Assembly (NCBI RefSeq): GCF_033473495.1
Contig: NC_088938.1
Span: 1,860,001-1,924,000 of the forward strand
From: Cercospora beticola
Lineage: Eukaryota > Ascomycota > Dothideomycetes > Mycosphaerellales > Mycosphaerellaceae
Direction: 5' to 3'
DNA: 64,000 nucleotides
This document shows positions 54,089 to 64,000 of the stretch, piece by piece (the stretch's first letter is position 1; each line of letters opens with the position of its first letter). The position numbers and the translations under genes are program-made. The notes below the pieces were generated by a model, which saw only the letters and a list, made by a program, of their open reading frames with translations, did not search any database and was not told the DNA's origin.

Positions 54089-54603
54089 TCTTGATGGTTT
54101 TACGGCCGCTTCCTCACTGAACCTTATCCTGTACTATAGGCATTGCCATTTTGGCGTCTTCCATATCGGCGGGTCTATCTTCTGCAATGATGATTGCATT
54201 CGCGAAACATACTGCTGCTCATGGTTCTTCCACGGAAGCATATTCAGGCTGATCGTGGCTGCCCCGCAGAACAAAATCCACTACGCCCCGCCTACCGCTC
54301 GCACTTCACATCATCATGCATAGTTATGCTGTGCTCAATGGCAAAGCAGGAGTGGCAAGACGCACGACGTCCGCGCAGGCACAGCACTTGCATGTCGAAG
54401 CAATATCCGGGTAAAAATGTGATCACTTTAGTGTCGGCGCAATGGCGAGAGAAGCTCTGGTGGTTGAGCTTATAGACGGCATGCGGCATTTACCTGCCTA
54501 ATTGGCTATACAGGACACGACTTCAGGTTTGGGGGCGCCGGCAGGGTTAAGTTGCTCGATGCCCTCCTTGGTTCGCGCTTGCCAGCTTTTCCAGACCGCG
54601 ATT
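54089..54603. other. Intergenic, no gene seen
   Basis: 515 bp between the cyclophilin and esterase genes, same strand. No distinctive element. Confidence 0.5.
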
Positions 54604-55813
54604 ATGTCCACCACAGCCACGCTCGTTGTCGGCGCCCTGGTCGGTAGCACTTTGGCTTCGTACCCAGGTAGCTCTTGGAAGCCGAAGCATAACAACCACT
54701 CACCCTGGGATCTGAAAAAGTTCACTTCACTCGTTACATTTGGCGACAGCTACACTGACGACTCACGACTCTCGTACCTTGGACAGACCAATGGCTCGCT
54801 ACCACCTGTGGGCTACGCAAATCCAGCAGTGAGTCAAGTCCTTCACGATCGATATTGCATCACTAACGCGCCGTGCAGAACTACAACTCTGCGAGTGGTG
54901 GTCGACCATGGCCTCAATACGTAGCACAATATTCCGACATCCACCTCTACAACTACGCGGTCTCCGGTGCTGTATGCTCGAACGACATCACTCCTCGTAC
55001 ATACAGACCAGGCATTCTATTCCCCAGTGTCGAGGAATATGAAGTTCCAGCCTTCATCGCCGATAGCGAATATGTGGAACCCAACGGCGACAAGTTCATG
55101 ATCAACCCACCCGACGAAACCGTCTACTCAATCTGGATCGGCACCAACGATCTCGGCAACAAGGGCTTCTTGACCGATCAGCAAGTCCGCGGGACCAATA
55201 TCGTCAACTACACCGACTGTGTCTTTGATGCCTTGAAGCAGTTGTACGATCAAGGCGGAAGATACTTTGTTCTGCAGAATATTGCACCACTGAATTTGGC
55301 GCCTGTTTACGCGCTTCCGGAGGATGAAGGCGTTGCGGGAAAGGATAAGTACTGGCTGGCGGATTGGCCGCTTGACAATCAGACCGCCATGTCTTATCGG
55401 ATGTTGGAGCAGGTTGTGACTGTGAATGCGATTTTTGAGTGTCAGACTCCTTTTGTGAAGAGGATTAGTCGGGAGTTTGAGGATGCGAGGTTTGCGATTT
55501 TTGATATGCATGCTTTGGTGAGTTTTCTCTTTCATCCCTCCAGGAGTCGCTTTCATTTACTTACTCTGCCATGTGACAGATTTCGGACATCTATTACAAC
55601 CCAGCTTTGTATCTCAACGGCACCGCGCCGCTCAACGTGCGGGGATTCGACAACCAGTGCAACTCGACTGGAGGCGATTGCGTGAGGTCTGACAGTCCTG
55701 ACAGCTTTTTGTGGTACGATGCGTTGCATCCCAGCGAGCAAGCGGATCGTGTCTTTGCGAGAGAGTTTGTTGAGGTCGTCAAAGGTACCAGCAGATGGGC
55801 GAGATATTGGTAG
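54604..55813 (+). CDS. Secreted GDSL acetylesterase (CE16-like)
   Basis: Three exons, 54604-54828, 54879-55517 and 55580-55813, encode 365 residues. Introns are 50 nt (GTGAGT..GTGCAG, branch CACTAAC) and 62 nt (GTGAGT..TGACAG). MSTTATLVVGALVGSTLA is a signal peptide. Catalytic blocks of the SGNH fold are VTFGDSYTDD (nucleophile Ser, about residue 50), IYNYAVSGAVCS (Gly), SIWIGTNDLG (Asn) and YDALHPSEQ (Asp-x-x-His, near the end). The pattern fits family CE16, which removes acetyl groups from cello- or xylo-oligosaccharides at the non-reducing end. The start at 54604 was preferred to an upstream ATG (54559) because it opens directly with the signal peptide. N-glycosylation sequons (NYT, NQT, NGT) fit secretion. 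Confidence 0.9.
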
Positions 55814-58800
55814 AGAAGTCGTGGAAGCGCGAGACATGGGAAATAGATGGATCTTGATTGGGTCTGAAATGATATAAGCTCGCCTTGTACTACCGACGTC
55901 CAATTTAACTTCCGAATGATGAGACGACTTGGGCTTCTTGTTTGACCACACTCGCATTAGGTTCTCATCTCCTCATGTATATCAACGGCGGCCGCTTGGC
56001 AGATCTGAACTACTGCAGATCCAAACTCTCGTGTCAACGCCACGGCGAAACCTCGACATGCCCTTCAAAACCGTCGATCCTGGCACGTGTCTTGGTGTTT
56101 CTACTTTCCCTGCAGAACAGCTCTGATGTCCTCCAAGAGCTCCCTCATCTGGTCCATTGCACATCCTCACGAACAGAGCAGTGTTGTGAAACACTTTCTA
56201 TTCATGGTCTCCTGGCAAGGTGTCGTTGGCCGTCGGGCGCCTGTCGCCTCGCCGGCGGCCACTCGGCGTAATCCGCATTTCATCATAGTCAAATTTCTAT
56301 GTCGTTGTTTCTGGGCAACAACCACGAAACGCCCGCCCAAGCCGCTTCGGGAAACCGCCAACACTTGAACACGAACACTCCAGAATTTGGCCTACGAAAT
56401 CACTGCCTCGAAGTCCGGCCAAGCACTCTACGATCAACATGCAAACAGCCGTCGGATGCAGGTCCTTCCTTCCACACATATGTCGGAATCTACAGGCAGC
56501 GGAGCTTTATCCGGCAGTAGCACGCATTGTGCAGAAGTGGAGCTCAGGTCAAGCTGGATGCATCACCTACTTTTGAGCGACGAACGGCCTTTCCTAGATG
56601 CAAAGCCATCGTGCACTACTCTCGAATTTGGTCAGCATCTAGGCTGTCGCAATCCGACGAGCTGGAAGTCACGTCTCAAGTGCAGGCAACTTCAGCAGGA
56701 CGAAGAGCAACTGCGACTTCCAAATCAATTGCCGGGCTTCCTAATTTGGCAATACTTTGGCTTCATCAAGCAGTCACGCGTGATGTCACGCGTGTCGCGC
56801 GTTTGATGAGCTCAGCGATATCAAGGATTCCAAACCTTTTCCGCACAACGGCTAGCGTCATCAGCTCGCGTATTGCAGTTCTGTACGCAATCAGGACGCC
56901 AGGGAACGGCAGACAAGCAAATTCACGCTCAGCGACCCGGGTTGGCGCCACGCAGCAGACTCGATGCGCTTTATCGCATACAATTGGCCTGGAGCTCAGC
57001 AATACTTCCCTATGCACGCCCGATTGCTCCCAATGTGTATGATCAATCCACCCATCTTCCACAGCGACGACGTGATGCCAAGCACCCACCTACCGAAGGC
57101 TTATGGAAAGGCGCGTTTCTGGTCGCTACGCCCGGGAAACTTATTGCCAACTTGTTCACAGCACCTCGGCCGCGCACGACAGACCGGGTGTGGATCAAGG
57201 ACGAAGCCGACCCTTTGCTGTGCATATCCCAACGTTGGGCACCGCTTGCTGTCACATACAGAGTCGGTCTCCTAATGCTTTGCATGAAAGAATTGCGCCA
57301 TCGCCGTCGCAAGTGGAGCGATTTCCGGCCAGCTCTGGGCGATCGCTATGGAACATTCTTCGGCGACCCCACGACGCCCGATGCCTTTTGGGCTGCGGCG
57401 ACAGTGTGTCTGCGCTCGGGCAATTCGAGACCATTTGTCTGCCGCAGCAAGTCTCCTGCGGTGCTTCCTATCCTCTTCTCGATCGGCGCAAGTCCAGCGA
57501 AATGCGCTCGAGGATCGAGACTTGAAGGCGCTGCGCGACATCGCTGTGGAATGCCTGTGAAGCGAAGGGTGTCGCGCAAAGTCTCGACGAGCGGTCCGCC
57601 TCCTAGACTGTGCTGAACTCATCAGTACTGCCTCCCGTGCAAGTTGGTCTGAGAAGTGGTAGCTCATGGAGAAAGTGTTGGTGTTCTCCGCTAGCATTTC
57701 TTCACCAACAGCCACCTCTAGGCAAAGCATTCGATTCGATCGCAGCGAAGAAAGATACTCTGCACCGATCGTTCGTGAGTTGGCCGCACCGCATGCATAC
57801 TGCTGTGCTCTGCCAAAGTATGAATGGTCGGCCAACTATCCGAGACCGCGCCAACCCGCGCCAACTGCAGGCTCCATGTTGGGCAACGCCAAAGCGCTCA
57901 GCGGGAACCTCCAAGGGTACCTGGACTGGCAGTCGCGTCCTCCTCTTCTGCCCCATCGGGAGACGGACCGATCAAGTCTCCTCCGGATCCTCACTGTCCA
58001 GGAGTAGGCGTGTTGCAGGCATGCACTTCTCCGGCACGAAGAGCGATCTGGTCGGTGCGACGCGGTGCTGGATGTGAGGCTGATGTTGTTTGACGTGAAC
58101 TCGACCGTGCTCGTCCAAGCATCATAGCCAGCGCTGCGCATCGTCCTATGCTGTCTGCAGAGGTGGTTTACACGGTACCACAGAGGCGCGCTGGAACTTC
58201 TCTCAGTCCGATCGCCGCTTTCGGGTCCAGGCCTATCTTGAGTCCGCTCATCGAGCTCGATTCCCACAATCTGTACTGTGTCATTGCTAGCGGCCGATTC
58301 GCGTTCGGGCTGTCTGCGGAACGAGGAATGCGGATGATGCCCTTGCGACTGCGGCAGCTTGACGTTAATGAAGAATCTGATGCGCGGGACGAATTACACG
58401 ATCGTCTCATCAGGCCTGGGATGACATGCGAGCAAAAGTGACTTTTGGCACGGGCGACAATCGTGATGCTCGGAGTCAACCCCGATCACCTCATTCGAAG
58501 GAAAGACAGACATTTCCCCAGCGTCCAGCAGTATGTCGAATTCTGCTCCACGGCGTTGCGCACTGTCTCGTTATAAGTGTATAGTGGATCGCAACTGTTT
58601 GAAGTGAGGTCTCGGGAGGCGCTAGAGGGCCGGCGCCGGAAATGCTGCTGATGTCACTGGAAGCTGTGCTTGACTGCAAAGTCATGGTAACCACGCTGGA
58701 GCATTGATGGTCCTCGGTGCGCACAAGTAAAGTTTTGCTTCGCCGCAGGCTGTTGGAAGTCCAGACGAGTCGGCATCATGATTCAGCCATCGAATACCGA

Positions 58801-59705
58801 CTACGGTACCACGTTCGCTGTCGATCTGCCGGACGCCGACCAGCGATCTTTGTGAAGTGGTGTGGCGGTCTACCACGATTGCTGGAACGCCGAGCAGCCA
58901 AGCCTAATCCGACAAGTCTTCAGCACTGGTTCGTGAAAGGGACCCGTTCGCCTAGAGAAAGTTTGCTTGTGGACCCAACCTCATAGTCCTTGTTTGTGCC
59001 TATAGGGTCTACCCGAGCACAGGGAAGCTGTGGACTGCGGTTGCAACATGGTCCCCGCACGTGTCGGCATCAGAAGGACGTGCTGATTATCGCCACTCGT
59101 GTGCTGCATCGCTCCATTGGCTCGCATGGCAAGGTACAGAGCACGTAGCGTATGCCGATGCATCTGGTCGCCGCCTCTTCATAACGATCAACTCGAGGCC
59201 TGCGGGCGGCGTACAGTCGTATCGAAACGAGAGGGTCACCATTCACACGTGAGCCAGCTAAGGATGGACTAGACATGGAGTCTCTATGCAGCAAAGACTT
59301 GCACTAGCCCTAGTGGTGAGCATTTCTCCGCCGCATGGTGGCTTTTCCTGCAATGCATTCCCACGAGTGATCTGGGCAGTCATCGGAGCTCATCTCCAGG
59401 CCCTCGGAGCAACATCCCGCTTCTACCCTATGACTGTAAAAGGTCTGACTTCTCGACCCTACCTGGAGGGACAGTAGTCGACGTTCTGGACATTTGTCAT
59501 CTGCACAGCTATTCTGCTGCGTTGCCAATGACCTTGGTACAAGGTTTCTAGGCATCACTCTACCCTGCGCCCATCACCACATTGCGACGCCGGCTCTCTG
59601 CCATCAGTGAGCACCCAGCTATCGTGAAGTGGTGAGCTACCACACTACAAACTGGCATCGGCTCACCCTCGTCGCGGTGCGCGAGTTCGAGCCGTCGCCG
59701 AACCG
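55814..59705. other. 3.9-kb gene-poor region
   Basis: Many overlapping ORFs in all frames (longest about 247 codons at 56873-57616), but none with a recognisable domain or convincing intron structure. CpG is frequent, so heavy RIP mutation is not evident by eye. It may be decayed mobile DNA or simply intergenic. Confidence 0.4.
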
Positions 59706-60535
59706 ATGTCTGACGAAAAGGCGAAGGGGAGGGCGAAGGGGCGCCGCGCACAAGTGGCCAATGCCTGCATTACTTGTCGGACTGCTAAACTGAAGGTTCG
59801 TCTGCTCTGCGCTATCTCTTGCTCTGGCAGGATGCGCTAGCTTCCCACCGATGGTCTGCTAATACATGTACGAAGTGCTCTGGACAGCACCCAACATGCG
59901 CCCGCTGCCGGGATCGAGAACTGGTCTGCGAGTACGACGTGTCCGAGGGCATGACCAAGCGACAGCAGCTTCGGAATGATTTATCAGATCGCTCGCTCGA
60001 GCTGGAACGAGCGATGGGAGTTCTGACACACATGCAGCAGGCCAGCGATCATGAAGCAGCGGAGTCTCTGGCGCGCCTACGCATAGGTTCCTCCATTGAG
60101 TCCGAATACCTCCGTATCCAGTCGCAGCGCGCCTCTCGCTCTCCTAGTTCCGACGGCATCTCGCGCTCGCATTATTCAGCGAGTGCCAGTAATCCTGACC
60201 TGGATCGTACTCTGGCATCGCAAAATCAACGACTTCTCAGCCTGCTGAACCCAGCAGCGCAACAGCAACAGCAGCAGCAGCAGCAGCAGGCGGAACAGCA
60301 GCCGCAGCCACAGCCGCAACCAACCACACAAGCCAATTGGTCTCAATCGCCAAACGCTGCAGAGAACTGGACTGGTACTGATCGAAGCGATTGGCGAGCG
60401 CATGACTACCACAGCATAGATCCTCAAATGCTTGACCAAAGCGGTGTTCCGTCGCGAGACCCGGGCCTATCGAGCGCTGGCACAAGCTATCCGCAGCACT
60501 ATCCTTATCGACATCATCCTGAAGCTCGTCCTTGA
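59706..60535 (+). CDS. Short Zn2Cys6 DNA-binding protein with poly-Gln tract
   Basis: Two exons, 59706-59795 and 59876-60535, encode 249 residues. The 80-nt intron (GTTCGT..TACGAAG, branch TGCTAATAC) lies inside the zinc cluster and joins ACITCRTAKLK to CSGQHPTCARCRDRELVC. The Cys spacing (C-x2-C-x6-C-x6-C-x2-C-x6-C) is canonical, but the usual CRxRKxKCD pattern is relaxed (CRTAKLKCSG). A helical linker (TKRQQLRNDLSDRSLELERAMG) could dimerise. The remainder is Ser-, Gln- and Pro-rich with a ten-Gln run at about 159-168. There is no fungal-specific middle-homology domain, and the protein is far shorter than typical members, so it may be a truncated regulator or a separate small type. Confidence 0.78.
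60260..60289 (+). repeat. CAG/CAA microsatellite (ten Gln codons)
   Basis: Ten in-frame CAR codons inside the short Zn2Cys6 gene; length may vary between strains. Confidence 0.8.
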
Positions 60536-62662
60536 GAACGAAACATGGGTCATCACAAGCAGCACGACTATTCTGTCCACACTGCTCGCGAGAAGAGGAC
60601 TTGTGGATCGTGCGAACATTTACGCTGCTCGGAAGCCGGCCAGGTCAAAATGCCGCCAGAATGACAAGAGCATGGAGCAGCAGCAGCCCCGAAGCGACGC
60701 CCTCCTCGGTACACTCGGCTTTTTGTGCAGCAACCACTTGCCACCGAAGCTCCGTACACCACGAAACAAAATACCAGGGACCCGCCTCGAGACGACAGTG
60801 CGCAAAGCCGGACAGGATACTTGGTGCAGGGACAATCAGCAGAAATAACTTGCATTTCGGTAGCTTGGGACTGCGGCAAGACCCTAGTTCTATAACGAAT
60901 GCTGTCTGGATGCTCTTGGAACGAAGGATTCTTCCGGGACAAAGTCAGCCTAAGGTGACAGTTTCGCCTGCGGCAAAATCGACAACAGCATTTCAGCAGC
61001 TTGCTTCTTGGCTGATCATTCGTTCAGCCCTGCAATCCGCAAAGTAGGAGATTTACTGCTCAGCTTTATGTGCGCATCGATGCACTGGCATCGCGCAGTC
61101 GGGATCGCGAGTTGCTCTAGATCGGCTCAGCTGTTCACGAATAAAGAATATCATTTGCTCGAATTGAATCTAGACGCTTCTCCACATTCCGAGCATGCGT
61201 CGTGCTCTCACTGTGGCGTCGACTGTCAATCAGGAAATCGACTTCCGCTTTCGACTTAGAAGCATTGCAATGAATCTGGCTTGCGTTTTGTTTGGCGAAT
61301 CCTTTACACCCGCAGGACGATCACATCACGAGTCGCATGCATGGAAGTCCACTACTGCGCATGGCATGCAGGTCAGCGAGCGCGTCATCATAGTGCTATG
61401 TGCTCAGATCTGGCTAAGCCACTCATGCTGAAGCGGTTGACGGCATGCCACAGGAAGTGGATCTGTATCGGATATGAGTTGTCTGTCGATCCGGCCTGGG
61501 CGTGGACCATGGGCGCCACAGGGTTCCTCACTGCCGGCCGGGGGTCGCTTGCGGGATCTGGAGCAAGCGTACGGCAATAAGTCAAGACTTCACATTGGAC
61601 AACAGGTGATGGAGGACGAGGCCAAGGTTGCAACTCGCGACCTGGTACATGCCGCCGCCGAGCCGCCAGATGTGCTCATGGCGAGGTACACCTGAGACAG
61701 CGCCGTTCTCCGGCCCCACCAGCACGGGCGACGAACGTGACACGACGGTACCGCACGGCGACAACTTCGACGAAATGTCAGCAGCCCGAGGCTCGCTTTC
61801 GTGAGAGAGACATCGCATTGTGATCAGCGATCATTAAGCAACATGCCATGCAATTTGGCTCGAGCCTCGACGTGTCGACGTGAAGTTGGTCAATTTAGGC
61901 TCGAATTTAGGTTTGGATGTTACGTCAGGCGTTCGTCCGAGCACCCATTGGACTGCCCATTCTGGTGTGAGTGCCGCATCCCAGCCACTTATGCGCGGCT
62001 GTGCAGCAGAAGCTCGAAATGCTTGATGCAAGAGGAGATGTGTGTGAGATCTACGAGATCCGAGATCTGACGCACCAACGTCATGTCGCCTAGGGACAAT
62101 AGACACGGGTTGTCTATACCGCTGAAGCTCGATATCTATACTTTCTCCGCACAGCATTCCAAAGCGGTCTCATCACAAGCCACGACGCCTCACGCTGGGA
62201 CCATCGAAGCCTTCCCGAGGAGAAGTTCTTCCAAAGCGAGCTCACGATCTGCGTGCTGCAGCTTCGTCGAGATGGAAAGAACCGTGACGAGGCTCCAAAA
62301 CACCAAAACTGAAGTAACGATCAGCAACGCCAAGCGCAGCTCGTGGCCGTTAGTCCCGTGTAGATCTTACAAGCTTCAAAATTTTGATTTCTAGATCCAT
62401 CATTTTATCCATACTGCATAGCCTGTATTCTACAGGTCGCTTGAACAGTGGCCAGTGCGGGAACAGATCTGGGCCTGCGAATCCTGCTAGAAGAACCTGG
62501 ATCTCACACTTCACGCCGCCAAGCTTCAGTGAAGCGAGCCTGAGAAAGAAACGCCAGTCAACTTCCCCCGGGTTTTTTTCCCCAAGATCGCCATACATAA
62601 GGTTAAGCCGCAAAGTGTGGCTGGAAGTTGAACATCGGCTACACCAGTCGAAAGCTTCAAAC
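60536..62662. other. 2.1-kb region without recognised genes
   Basis: Short ORFs only, no domain recognised. Some coding could belong to further 3' exons of the Zn2Cys6 gene, but no junction was convincing. Confidence 0.4.
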
Positions 62663-62665
62663 TAA
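62663..62665. repeat. Target-site duplication TAA, left
   Basis: TAA immediately before the left inverted repeat; its partner is at 63131-63133. Confidence 0.55.
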
Positions 62666-63130
62666 GGGCCCGTTCGGTGCGCCGTTGTTCAAGGGCATTA
62701 TCGTTATTCAGAATGTGTCTTGGCGCATTAATTCAAAGTTCTGCGTGGCATTCCTGTCGCGTTCGGTCGACGCTTCGTGATTCAAGATGGAAATTCAATC
62801 CAAAACCCAGTAGAGTTCGGTATGCAGAACCTAGCTTATCCAGCCAATCCGTAGATGTTCCGGCCTACGCCACTCGATATTCCTCGATTCTGCGTGTGCA
62901 TTCTGCATGTTGGTCCCGACCAACATGTCGCCGCGCTCGAGCACGTTAGCACGTGAATTCTCGTTTTTCGAGGGATTCTTGAAGAGGCACTTTTTTGAAT
63001 TTTGGTGCACCGAACGCACCCCGATATCCAATTCATTATCGTGGCTTACGCTAACGGAAACCTAGAGGCTCGATAACGGCCGTGCATCGCTGCATTGAAT
63101 AATCTGATTATCCGCGCACCGAACGCGCTC
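62666..63130. mobile_element. Tourist/PIF-Harbinger-like miniature inverted-repeat element
   Basis: A 465-bp non-coding segment with 17-bp terminal inverted repeats: left GGGCCCGTTCGGTGCGC (62666-62682) and right GCGCACCGAACGCGCTC (63114-63130). These match at 15 of 17 positions after reverse complementation. Both ends are flanked by TAA (62663-62665 and 63131-63133), the 3-bp target duplication typical of PIF-Harbinger elements. Their termini often begin GGGCC-x-GTTTGG, which the left end resembles. Further inward both arms contain similar TTATTCA blocks, suggesting longer degenerate repeats. An additional copy of the motif lies inside at 63004-63022. No transposase ORF is present, so it would be non-autonomous. 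Confidence 0.65.
63004..63022. repeat. Internal copy of the inverted-repeat motif
   Basis: GGTGCACCGAACGCACCCC is in the same orientation as the right terminal repeat and shares the ACCGAACG core. It may be the end of a nested or older element. Confidence 0.5.
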
Positions 63131-63133
63131 TAA
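63131..63133. repeat. Target-site duplication TAA, right
   Basis: TAA immediately after the right inverted repeat; matches 62663-62665. Confidence 0.55.
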
Positions 63134-64000
63134 ATGTGCTAGTCAGTAGTGTGGTTGTTCGCCAATAATGCAAGGCATCGTTAGCCGAAGTGAATTGCTC
63201 GTATATCGTACTTGGCACATGGAAGTCAAATAGAAGTCCAGCAGTGGAGCGAGCATCGGCCTTATTGTGAGGCTGATCGAAATACAGAAGTGACGCACGT
63301 GTACCGGGCCCGATTCGCAGATCTTGCAGGTACACAGGACAGGCACGATGAACGATTCGATGGACGAACGGGCTGAGCCATCTTCCAAGCTTCCAGTTCC
63401 CAACCTGGCGGTTCACCCGCGATCGAGATGCTCGCGTGCGGCTCATGCAGCAGCTCTCGTGGCCCTTCGGCATGAGATCTTTGGTAATGTGTTCGTAGGG
63501 ACAGCTGGCAGGAGGCTGCGTGATCTACGCATCTTGGCTATAACACTGGTCAGATATGTGTGCTATCTTGAGCACAATTCATGCAGGACGGCTGCCACGT
63601 TGGCAACAACGCCGCCTAAGGCTGACCGCTACGTCGGACCTGGACGCGGCAGAGATCGCGGAACAGCTGGAAGTGGCGCCTTGTCGTAGGTCAGAAGCAT
63701 TGCATGCATTTTCAGTGCTCGCACGGTCTATCATGCTTCATGTGAGCTCAATGACCAGTGGTGTCCGACAGCTGACTGTAGCTTCTTTGTCCCGCAGTCT
63801 CGTATCTGGGTCGGGAAAGTTGTGTCCAATGCTGTGCTAAACTCCAACAATTCTCATATCATCAGTTGACAACGGTGGCTCATTGTAGGCCCGGGGAAAC
63901 TGTAGGCCCGGGAATGCTGCTGTTGATTTTGAAGCCGTGGATCAGAGAACAGAGGTGAAGCCGTAAACGCCAAGCATTTTGCGGAGCGGCAGCGGACCCC
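63134..64000. other. Right edge of window, no gene recognised
   Basis: 867 bp. ORFs at 63324-63689 and 63556-63840 have no known domain. Two close copies of GTAGGCCCGGG occur near 63886-63912. A gene may continue beyond the window edge. Confidence 0.4.

Noticed and set aside
56760..56805. Repeated GTCACGCGTG/GTCGCGCG motifs as a regulatory array
   Set aside because: Only two or three imperfect copies and no nearby gene to regulate.
56873..57616. 247-codon plus-strand ORF
   Set aside because: No recognisable domain, overlapped by other ORFs of similar length, composition like translated non-coding sequence.
1..64000. CRISPR arrays, bacterial operons, secondary-metabolite cluster
   Set aside because: No regularly spaced repeats, no PKS/NRPS/terpene genes, and intron-bearing fungal genes throughout.

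Overview
The window is nuclear DNA of a filamentous ascomycete, subphylum Pezizomycotina, most plausibly a Dothideomycete. Genes lie on both strands without operons. Introns are short (46-85 nt) with GT..AG ends and CTRAY-like branch points. Many proteins belong to fungal families (Zn2Cys6 regulators, 2EXR/F-box-like proteins, vezatin, GT90/CAP10, Mph1). Class assignment is by overall impression only; no marker was searched.

Layout. 0-4.6 kb: a broken PAN-domain gene at the left edge, a GNAT acetyltransferase, actin-capping protein beta and a 2EXR-like protein. 4.9-19.7 kb: the Mph1/FANCM helicase, a GFA-type protein, an unknown protein, the splicing factor Hsh155/SF3B1, an ankyrin protein, an intron-containing tRNA-Lys(CTT) and an ACS-type permease. 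20.6-26.2 kb: a large Zn2Cys6 regulator divergent from Cia2 (cytosolic Fe-S assembly), then a single-pass membrane protein. 26.2-29.4 kb: no gene recognised. 29.4-37.4 kb: a 2EXR-like gene divergent from Sdc1/Dpy-30 (COMPASS), a small Ser-rich protein, two tandem F-box-like paralogues and a GT90 gene with an in-frame stop. 38-40 kb: VezA/vezatin, whose first exon I reconstructed. 41.8-49.3 kb: an orphan repeat-type protein followed by a housekeeping block of EMC6, PCNA, pyridoxal kinase and calnexin. 51.1-55.8 kb: alpha-carbonic anhydrase, an RS-type cyclophilin and a CE16 esterase. 55.8-64 kb: gene-poor, with one short Zn2Cys6 protein and a 465-bp Tourist/PIF-Harbinger-like element flanked by TAA.

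Most genes are independent housekeeping functions (replication and repair, splicing, chromatin, Fe-S assembly, ER folding and insertion, actin and vesicle transport). I see no secondary-metabolite cluster, CRISPR array or obvious new multi-gene system. The most useful observations are gene-structure oddities: a PCNA start codon split by an intron, an 11-nt microexon in pyridoxal kinase, in-frame stops in two otherwise intact genes, a tRNA stem mismatch, and the TAA-flanked inverted-repeat element. All exon structures were worked out by reading splice signals and family motifs by eye; no transcript or database was consulted.
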